From the NCBI GenBank assembly GCA_947305535.1, contig CAMZDZ010000010.1:1-32274 (forward strand): a stretch of DNA of 32,274 nucleotides. The letters run 5' to 3'. Shown piece after piece: positions 1-9,607 of the stretch. Made by a program: the position numbers and the translations under genes. The notes below the pieces were generated by a model that saw only the letters and a program-made list of their open reading frames with translations, searched no databases and had not been told where the DNA came from. How positions within the stretch are numbered: the stretch's first letter is position 1; the number at the start of each line of letters is the position of its first letter. This DNA comes from an uncultured Fibrobacter sp. (GTDB lineage: Bacteria > Fibrobacterota > Fibrobacteria > Fibrobacterales > Fibrobacteraceae).

Positions 1-678
1 ACGGAATGGGGCGGCGCGATGAGCCCCGGCGAAAAGAACGGCGTGCATTACGACTTCATGGATTACAACCAGCCGCCGAACAACTATTTCACGGCCTACA
101 TCCGCGGCATGAGCGACCAGTTGCACGATTGGGAAATGGGCAGTTTCTACTGGCCGGGCCTCCGCGATGGCGACTGGTACAGCATGACCAAGCGCGTGGG
201 CGAGGGGGCTGACATCAAGCTCGAAGTCGTGAACCAGTCGGGGCTGGACCGCATGCAGCGCGCGTGGGCGGACACCGTGGCGGTTGAGCCTGTGGTTGTC
301 GATTCCCTCAAGGATTCCGTGGTGGCGGATACGGGCGCCAAGGACTCCGTTTCCGGGGATTCCCTTGCTGCGGATTCCCTTGTGGGCGACTCGGTTGCTC
401 CCGCTTCGCCTAAGGATTCCACGGCGGTTCCTGTCGCCGCTTCGGATTCGTCCGTGTCGGCGGATAGCTCGGCGGCTCTCCATGGGACTGTCCGCTGGCA
501 GCACGCGCCTATGGAGGCTCTCCAGGTGTTCAGCATGACGGGCCGGTTCCTTGGCCGCATGGATTTGCGCATGGGCACCGGTGCGGACGTTTCGGCTTCG
601 CTGAAAAGTGCCGGTTACGCCAGCGGAGTCTATTTTGTGCGGGGCGGTGGTCTGAATGCCCGAATTCGCGTAAAATGA
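1..678 (+). CDS. Secreted glycoside hydrolase, GH5-like, 3' part only
   Basis: The window opens inside this gene in frame 1, so only the last 225 codons are present. The visible protein begins TEWGG, which fits the beta-7 nucleophile segment of GH5 enzymes (Glu at visible residue 2). It continues through a catalytic-domain tail with W-rich motifs (GSFYWPGLRDGDWYSM) to about residue 80. A low-complexity Asp-Ser-rich linker follows at about residues 95-160, built on repeats of DSL/DSV. The last 55 residues (VFSMTGRFLGRM ... GYASGVYFVRG) are the C-terminal domain shared by the other secreted enzymes of this window. Family knowledge suggests an endo-acting beta-glycanase, and the neighbours suggest a xylan or mixed-linkage substrate. 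The GH5 call rests on a short stretch, because the acid/base residue lies outside the window. Confidence 0.6.
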   Translation, partial: TEWGGAMSPGEKNGVHYDFMDYNQPPNNYFTAYIRGMSDQLHDWEMGSFYWPGLRDGDWYSMTKRVGEGADIKLEVVNQSGLDRMQRAWADTVAVEPVVVDSLKDSVVADTGAKDSVSGDSLAADSLVGDSVAPASPKDSTAVPVAASDSSVSADSSAALHGTVRWQHAPMEALQVFSMTGRFLGRMDLRMGTGADVSASLKSAGYASGVYFVRGGGLNARIRVK

Positions 679-701
679 CGGGTTTCCGCATGCCTTAATT
701 G

Positions 702-718
702 TTGATAACTTGTCCATG
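702..718 (+). promoter_or_regulatory. Shared cluster operator, copy A (upstream of GH43)
   Basis: The sequence TTGATAACTTGTCCATG fits the cluster consensus TKGATAA-N4-TCCA. The centre of its TTGA/TCCA dyad is at 709, exactly 51 bp before the first T (760) of a TATTTTTACAG element taken as the -10 box of the GH43 gene. The same spacing recurs at five other promoters of the cluster. The identity of the binding protein is unknown. Confidence 0.62.
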
Positions 719-744
719 CGAATTGCCTTTTGGATAGTTAAATG

Positions 745-766
745 CCCCCTTTTTGGGGGTATTTTT
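745..766 (+). terminator. GC hairpin followed by a T-run; terminator or promoter hairpin
   Basis: CCCCC (745-749) and GGGGG (755-759) flank a TTTTT loop and are followed by TATTTTT. This could end transcription of the GH5-like gene. It also overlaps the predicted -10 box of the GH43 gene. A similar C-run/A-run/G-run lies at the same place in the GH2 promoter (5826-5839), which already has a separate upstream terminator. The terminator role is therefore uncertain. Confidence 0.35.
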
Positions 767-814
767 ACAGGGTGGGTTGAAAAATCCGCCTTTTAGGGCG
801 AAAGGGATGTTACA

Positions 815-2914
815 ATGAGTTTTGCAAGACATGTAAAATTGGCTTCGGCCTTGCTCGGTTTTGGGCTAATTTCGGCAGCTATGGCCGAAAACCCGATTAT
901 CCAGACATACTATTCTCCGGACCCGGCTCCGGTCGTCTTTGGCGACACGGTCTGCGTGTACACGGGTAACGACGAGGGCGGCCACTTCTTCACGATGCAC
1001 GGCTGGCGCGTTTCCTGCACTACCGACATGGTGAACTGGACCGACAAGGGCACGCTTATTCTTTCGAACGAAAGCTTTGGCGGCAATGCCAAGAAGAACG
1101 GTGACTGGGCTGCTCAAGTCGTACGCCGCAACGGTAAGTATTACTACTACGTGACCGTGGAATCGACCCGCGGTGGCCGCGCCATCAACGTCGCCGTGGC
1201 CGACAAGCCCGAAGGCCCGTTCAAGGACGCCCGTAACGGCCAGCACCTTGCCGGCCCGAACTGGGACTACATCGATCCGACCGTGTGGATTGACGATGAC
1301 GGCCAGGCATGGCTTTACTGGGGCAACCCGAAACTTTATTACGCCAAGCTCAAAGAAAACATGATTGAATTCGACGGCGATATCAAGGTGTTCGACATGA
1401 GCCGTGGTTTCTCGCCGAATGGCAACTCCGTCTATACCGAAGGTCCGTGGATCCACAAGCGCAACAACAAGTACTACATGCTTTACGCTTCCCACGGCAC
1501 CGCCCAGGGCGAAAAGATTTCGTACTCCACCAGCGATTCCCCGACGGGCCCGTGGACCTGGGGCGGAATCATCATGGAACCGGGTCAGGGCAATGCCTTT
1601 ACGAACCACTGCGGCATCATCGATTTCAAGGGCCGTAGCTTCTTCTTCTACCACAACCAGAAAAACGCGAGCGGCGGCGGCTACAGCCGTTCTACCGCGA
1701 TCGAAGAATTCACGTGGAATGAGGACGGTACGATTCCCTCCCTCAAGACGACCGACAACGGCGTCGTGAAACCGGTCAAGAACCTCGACCCGTTTGAACG
1801 CGTGGAAGCCGAGACGAAGTCCTGGGTGGGCAACATGACCATTGACAAGCCCCGCGATCCCGAAGGCGGCAACTACACGATTATCAACCATGTGGCATCG
1901 GAAAACGGTGCGGTTTACCTCACCAACATGGGCAGCAATTTCTATACAAAGGTCCGTTCTGTGGACATGGGCGACGGCGCCGACAGCATCATTATCTGCA
2001 CGAAGGGAAATGCCGGCAAGCTTGAAGTCCACGCGGGTTCCGAGAAGGGCGCTGTCCTGGCATCCATCGATGTCCCGTCCAGCTCCAAGTGGGAAGAACA
2101 TACGTTTGCTCTGACGGATGCGGCCGGTGTCGACGACCTGTTCTTTGTCGTGAAGCAGGGCGGTTTTGATTTCGACTACTGGTACATGGTCAGCAACGCT
2201 TCCGCTGTCCCGCAGACTCCCTACAACGATGTCGCTGCAGCGGTGCCGGGCAAGGTCGAGGCCGAGAACTACGATGTGGGTGGCCACAATAAGGCCTTCT
2301 ACGACAAGGATCGCGAGAACCAGGGCGAAGCCTACCGACAGGACGAAGTCGACGTCGTGGCGATTGACGATTCCAAGTGTGGCGACGCGGCCTGCACGGG
2401 CTTTGCCATCGGCTACACGCAGGACGACGAATGGGTGGAATACACCATCAATGTCGCTGCCGATGCCAGCTACAACATTACCGCGAACGTGGCGACGGCA
2501 TCCGAGACTTCGGCCTTCCAGCTGTTCGTCGACGACAAGGCGATTACCGAGTCCATTGCCGTGCCGCAGGTGGACACGACATGGAACGTGTACAAGGAAA
2601 TCGACGTGGGCTCCGTTGAGCTGACCAAGGGCGAACATGTACTCAAGTTGCTCATCACGGGTGGCTACTTGAACGTGGACTGGCTGCAGTTTACCGATCC
2701 GAATGCAGGTCCGGCTCTCGCCATTAAGGCTCCGCTTGTGGATGTCGCGAAGTCGCGCAACTACGAAGTGTTCTCCGTGTCGGGAAAGCGCCTGGGCCGA
2801 GTGAATGTTGCCAGCGGGACCATCGCGGAATCCCTGAAGATGGCTGGCTACAGGCCTGGAATCTACATGGTGCGTAACGCTTCCGGCGTGCACGTGGTGA
2901 ACACGGCGAAGTAA
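815..2914 (+). CDS. Secreted GH43 arabinofuranosidase/xylosidase with two CBM6 modules
   Basis: The 699-residue protein has a signal peptide (residues 1-24, ending AAMA). A five-blade GH43 catalytic domain spans about 28-320. The three catalytic carboxylates are visible: D36 in SPDPAPVV (general base), D154 in YIDPTVW (pKa modulator) and E209 in YTEGPWIH (general acid). A CBM6-like domain follows at about 325-465 and a canonical CBM6 at 477-628 (VPGKVEAENYD to VDWLQF). The shared C-terminal domain covers 640-699. GH43 enzymes of this layout release arabinose or xylose from arabinoxylan; the exact specificity cannot be read from sequence. An AAGGG ribosome-binding site lies 8 bp before the ATG. 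The second CBM6 is almost a copy of that in the next gene. The gene has its own promoter (operator 702-718) and a strong terminator at 2944-2985. Confidence 0.88.
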   Translation: MSFARHVKLASALLGFGLISAAMAENPIIQTYYSPDPAPVVFGDTVCVYTGNDEGGHFFTMHGWRVSCTTDMVNWTDKGTLILSNESFGGNAKKNGDWAAQVVRRNGKYYYYVTVESTRGGRAINVAVADKPEGPFKDARNGQHLAGPNWDYIDPTVWIDDDGQAWLYWGNPKLYYAKLKENMIEFDGDIKVFDMSRGFSPNGNSVYTEGPWIHKRNNKYYMLYASHGTAQGEKISYSTSDSPTGPWTWGGIIMEPGQGNAFTNHCGIIDFKGRSFFFYHNQKNASGGGYSRSTAIEEFTWNEDGTIPSLKTTDNGVVKPVKNLDPFERVEAETKSWVGNMTIDKPRDPEGGNYTIINHVASENGAVYLTNMGSNFYTKVRSVDMGDGADSIIICTKGNAGKLEVHAGSEKGAVLASIDVPSSSKWEEHTFALTDAAGVDDLFFVVKQGGFDFDYWYMVSNASAVPQTPYNDVAAAVPGKVEAENYDVGGHNKAFYDKDRENQGEAYRQDEVDVVAIDDSKCGDAACTGFAIGYTQDDEWVEYTINVAADASYNITANVATASETSAFQLFVDDKAITESIAVPQVDTTWNVYKEIDVGSVELTKGEHVLKLLITGGYLNVDWLQFTDPNAGPALAIKAPLVDVAKSRNYEVFSVSGKRLGRVNVASGTIAESLKMAGYRPGIYMVRNASGVHVVNTAK

Positions 2915-2943
2915 AAAAAGTATTCCTATAAACACATCCCAAG

Positions 2944-2985
2944 AATCAGGCGTTCCGGGCAATCGGAGCGCCTGATTTCTTATTT
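2944..2985 (+). terminator. Intrinsic terminator after GH43
   Basis: A 14-bp stem with one G-U pair (2944-2957 with 2964-2977; arm AATCAGGCG...) has a 6-nt loop and is followed by TTTCTTATTTT. It lies 30 bp after the GH43 stop codon and just before operator copy B. Confidence 0.9.
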
Positions 2986-3000
2986 TGAACTTTTCTCTTT

Positions 3001-3017
3001 TGGATAAAGTGTCCACG
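3001..3017 (+). promoter_or_regulatory. Shared cluster operator, copy B (upstream of beta-helix gene)
   Basis: The sequence TGGATAAAGTGTCCACG is the most symmetrical copy, with TGGA-N7-TCCA arms centred at 3008. The -10 candidate TATCTTATAG starts at 3059, exactly 51 bp downstream. The ATG at 3094 follows after a leader of about 25 nt carrying AGAGGATG as ribosome-binding site. Confidence 0.68.
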
Positions 3018-3093
3018 ATAACTTGCGCTTGACCGGTGAAAAAAAGCTCTATGGAAGGTATCTTATAGAAGGGTCCAAAAAGAGGATGAAACA

Positions 3094-5721
3094 ATGTGTA
3101 GAATGTTTGGTTTTGTTGCTTTTGCAACGTTTTGCTTAGTGGGTAGTTTGGGCTTTGCTCAGGAACAGGCGACATTTTATGTTGCGCCCACAGGCAGCGA
3201 TTCCAATCCGGGTACAGAAACTGCTCCCTTCAAGACAATAACCAAGGCGCAGAAGGCCGTTCGCGAAATCAACGGCGCCATGACGGGCGATATCGTCGTG
3301 TACTTGCGCGAGGGAACCTACCAGCTGAACAGCACGGTGAACTTTGACGAACGCGACGGCGGCAAGGACGGCCATTACGTGCGCTACAAGGCCTACAATG
3401 GCGAAAATCCGCTAATCACGGGCGGCATGCCAATTACTGGCTGGGCCATCCATGATGAGGCGAATGGTATCTGGAAGGCCGAAGGCGTCGAAGGCAATTT
3501 CCGCCAGTTGTACGTGAATGGCAAGAAGGCCGTTCGCGCTTGCTTCCCCAACGCGATTGCTGCAAATGACAAGGGCGAAGGCAGCTTCGATCACGATTTC
3601 GTGCGCCTTACGAAGGTGGACTCTTCGGGCCGCGCCTTTGACGTTTCTGCGGACTACGTCAAGAACATCAAGAACATCGAGAATGTTGAAATCCATCTGA
3701 TGATCGCCTGGGCCGAAAGCATCTTGCGATTGGAAAAGGCCGAGGTGAACGGCGGTACTGCAAAACTCATTCCCAAGGATCCTGAACGTACCAAGCTGTT
3801 CCATCGCGCATACCCGATGCTCGGTACGGCCTTCACGAGCAATCCGCCCAAGCAGCAGGTTTTCTATCTGGAAAACTCCTACGATTTGCTTGATGCTGCG
3901 GGTGAATGGTACCTGGATGAAAAGGAACATGTGCTTTACTACAAGCCCCGTTCCGGAGAAAGCATGGCTACGGCCAATGTGGTTGCTCCCCGTTTCAATA
4001 CTTTGTTCAACGTTTTAGGCAAGGATACCAAGAACAAGGTGGGCTATATGTCTTTCGAAGGCCTGATTTTTGCCCATTCCAATTATACCCGCCCCAGCGA
4101 AGAAGGTTTCCTGGATTTGCAGGCGGCAAACTTCAATGTGGATGTCCTTGCGGATCCAGGCCGCGGAAATTGGGAAAAGTTGAACAGCAACAAGTTTTTG
4201 CTGTGGCGCCCCGATGCTGGTTTCCGTGTCGAAAACGCTCATCATCTCTTGGTCAAGAACTGTACCTTCACGCAAATGGCTGCAACTGGCCTTGACTTTG
4301 TCTCTGGTACCAATGACGACGTGATTGAAGGCAACGTGTTCTACGAAATTGGCGCTGCAGGCATTATGCTTGGCAAGTTCTATCAGGACTCCACGACCGA
4401 AATTCATATCGCCTACAATCCGAGCGACAAGGACGAAATCAGTACTCGCGATACCATCCGCTACAACCTGATTACGAACGTGACGAACGAGCACCAGGGT
4501 GCTGTGGGCATTGGTGCCGGTTATCCGCGCTATGTCGTCATTGAAAACAACGAAATATCCTACACGTACTATTCCGGCATTTCGGTGGGTTTTGGCTGGA
4601 CCAAGAGCGAAACCGCCATGACCAACAACCACATCAACAAGAACAATATTCACCACATTTCCCGCCTACTCTGCGACTCGGGCCCAATCTATACGCTTTC
4701 GAATCAGGGAACTGGCAGTGAAATCAAGGAAAACTACCTCCATGATTACGGAGCCTCTAAGTGGTCTGATTACTGGGTCTTGCCGATTTACCTCGACGAA
4801 GGTTCTAGCGGCTTTACCGTCGAAAATAACTCTTACAAAAATTCTCCGAATGGTGTCGGCCAGAACCAGCCGGGTCAATTTACTCAAAGAAACAATGGCG
4901 GCTACATTGAATCCGTCGCTGCCGCCGCAGGCCTCCAGGGCGAATTCAAGAATCTTGCCGACAAGATTTCGAACATCCCGCTGGCTGATTTCTCGAATCC
5001 GGTTCCGCAGGCTCCGTTCAAGGGTGCCTTCGTCTTCCCAACATTGGTGCAGGCGGAAGATTACGATGAAGGCGGCCAGGGGGTCTCTTTCAGCGACAAG
5101 GATATTGCAAACCAGGGAAGTGTCTACCGTGAAGACGGCGTGGATGTTGTCGGGCTGGAATGCTCCGATTCCGCCGCGACCAAGGATTGCAAGGGCTATG
5201 CCGTTGGCTATACGCAGGCTGGCGAATGGATGGAATACTCCGTGAACGTGCCTGCCGACGCCAAGTACTTTGTCAAGGCGAACGTGGCCACGGCTTCCGA
5301 GACGTCGAGCTTCATGTTGCTGGTGGACAATAATGCGGTGACGGACACTGTTGCGGTCCCGAAAACGGATTCCACCTGGGACGTGTACAAGGAAATCGAC
5401 GTGGGCACTGTCGAACTCAAGCAGGGCGAGCATGTTGTCAGGCTGCTTATTACGGGCGACTACCTGAACATTGACTGGATCCAGTTCGCGGATTCGGCAA
5501 ACCAGACTCTGCCGCCTTCCCAGTTGGTAGAAAAGGTGCGGCTCGAGGTGAGCCCGGTAACGGCTTGCGACGTGTTTGGGCTGACCGGCAAGTATTTGGG
5601 CCGAGTGGAATTGCGTGGGGAATCTGTCCGCAACGCGATGGCGCGCGAAGGCTATGCACGTGGAACCTACCTTGTCCGTAGTGTCGGCCATGCCAAGACC
5701 ATGCGCGTGCAGGTGAAATAA
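3094..5721 (+). CDS. Secreted right-handed beta-helix glycosidase (GH141/GH120-like) with CBM6
   Basis: The 875-residue protein has a signal peptide (1-22, GFAQ). Its N-terminus carries the beta-helix opening YVAPTGSDSNPGT ... APFKTITKAQ. Repeated Asn-rich beta-helix rungs follow (HLLVKNCTFTQM, DVIEGNVFYEIG, YVVIENNEISYTYYSGI, INKNNIHHISR, EIKENYLHDYG) to about residue 625. A CBM6 covers about 648-800 and the shared C-terminal domain 812-875. Beta-helix glycosidases that accompany xylan enzymes fall in GH120 (beta-xylosidase) or GH141 (xylanase, alpha-L-fucosidase). The N-terminal pattern and the LYVNGKKAVRACFPN segment look more like GH141, but I cannot name catalytic residues. The start ATG is preceded by AGAGGATG. 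The gene is flanked by its own operator/promoter and a terminator (5761-5784). Confidence 0.72.
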   Translation: MCRMFGFVAFATFCLVGSLGFAQEQATFYVAPTGSDSNPGTETAPFKTITKAQKAVREINGAMTGDIVVYLREGTYQLNSTVNFDERDGGKDGHYVRYKAYNGENPLITGGMPITGWAIHDEANGIWKAEGVEGNFRQLYVNGKKAVRACFPNAIAANDKGEGSFDHDFVRLTKVDSSGRAFDVSADYVKNIKNIENVEIHLMIAWAESILRLEKAEVNGGTAKLIPKDPERTKLFHRAYPMLGTAFTSNPPKQQVFYLENSYDLLDAAGEWYLDEKEHVLYYKPRSGESMATANVVAPRFNTLFNVLGKDTKNKVGYMSFEGLIFAHSNYTRPSEEGFLDLQAANFNVDVLADPGRGNWEKLNSNKFLLWRPDAGFRVENAHHLLVKNCTFTQMAATGLDFVSGTNDDVIEGNVFYEIGAAGIMLGKFYQDSTTEIHIAYNPSDKDEISTRDTIRYNLITNVTNEHQGAVGIGAGYPRYVVIENNEISYTYYSGISVGFGWTKSETAMTNNHINKNNIHHISRLLCDSGPIYTLSNQGTGSEIKENYLHDYGASKWSDYWVLPIYLDEGSSGFTVENNSYKNSPNGVGQNQPGQFTQRNNGGYIESVAAAAGLQGEFKNLADKISNIPLADFSNPVPQAPFKGAFVFPTLVQAEDYDEGGQGVSFSDKDIANQGSVYREDGVDVVGLECSDSAATKDCKGYAVGYTQAGEWMEYSVNVPADAKYFVKANVATASETSSFMLLVDNNAVTDTVAVPKTDSTWDVYKEIDVGTVELKQGEHVVRLLITGDYLNIDWIQFADSANQTLPPSQLVEKVRLEVSPVTACDVFGLTGKYLGRVELRGESVRNAMAREGYARGTYLVRSVGHAKTMRVQVK

Positions 5722-5760
5722 AAAAGTGTTTTGAAATCAACTTTGGAACCTCAAAAAGAC

Positions 5761-5784
5761 GGCGGGACAGAGTCCCGCCCTTTT
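5761..5784 (+). terminator. Intrinsic terminator after beta-helix gene
   Basis: A perfect 8-bp stem, GGCGGGAC with GTCCCGCC, has an AGA loop and is followed by CTTTT. The last two T residues are also the first two of operator copy C, so terminator and operator abut. Confidence 0.88.
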
Positions 5785-5799
5785 GATAAAAAATCCATG
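5783..5799 (+). promoter_or_regulatory. Shared cluster operator, copy C (upstream of GH2)
   Basis: The sequence TTGATAAAAAATCCATG is identical over all 17 bp to copy E at 14590. Its centre is 5790 and the -10 candidate TATTTTTGAT starts at 5841, again 51 bp away. Between them lies an ACCCCT/AGGG inverted repeat that resembles the hairpin of promoter A. Confidence 0.68.
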
Positions 5800-5861
5800 A
5801 GACTTGTTTTTGTTCCGTTTAAATACCCCTAAAAAAGGGATATTTTTGATATAAAGTTTAA

Positions 5862-9389
<3,528 letters not shown>

Positions 9390-9415
9390 TATCTCCTAAA
9401 CACACCATACCCGAG

Positions 9416-9451
9416 GGCATCTACGGAAAGTATTCGTAGATGCCTTTTTTT
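9416..9451 (+). terminator. Intrinsic terminator after GH2
   Basis: A perfect 10-bp stem (GGCATCTACG at 9416-9425 with CGTAGATGCC at 9435-9444) has a 9-nt loop and is followed by seven T residues. Confidence 0.93.
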
Positions 9452-9504
9452 ACAAATTAACTGGATTTTCGCGCAACCCTGTTGGGCCTATCGATAGTTG
9501 CTTA

Positions 9505-9521
9505 TTGATAATTCGTCCAAA
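9505..9521 (+). promoter_or_regulatory. Shared cluster operator, copy D (upstream of GH95)
   Basis: The sequence TTGATAATTCGTCCAAA keeps TTGATAA-N4-TCCA and diverges in the last two bases. Its centre is 9512, and the -10 candidate TATCTTAGGG starts at 9563, 51 bp downstream. A small palindrome CTATCGATAG lies just upstream at 9488-9497. Confidence 0.62.
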
Positions 9522-9607
9522 AAGATTTGTTTCTCGCCGTTCTGGACGGCGGAATAATAAGATATCTTAGGGTTATCCGGGAACGGATTCCTAAAATAGG
9601 AGGATGT

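Noticed and set aside
300-460. Repeated GATTCC-containing units in the GH5-like gene, considered as a DNA repeat array
   Set aside because: They encode an in-frame Asp-Ser linker with varied third positions and spacing, so this is protein low complexity.
866-3175. Very long open frame on the minus strand opposite the first GH43 gene (others at 5895-9296, 9662-12463 and 29380-31587)
   Set aside because: These are shadows produced by the codon bias of the real genes. They have no ribosome-binding site and no recognisable domains, while the plus-strand products have complete catalytic motifs.
9527-9607. Upstream start for the GH95 gene at 9527
   Set aside because: It would place the predicted -10 box inside the gene and hide the signal peptide; AGGAGG lies directly before the ATG at 9608.
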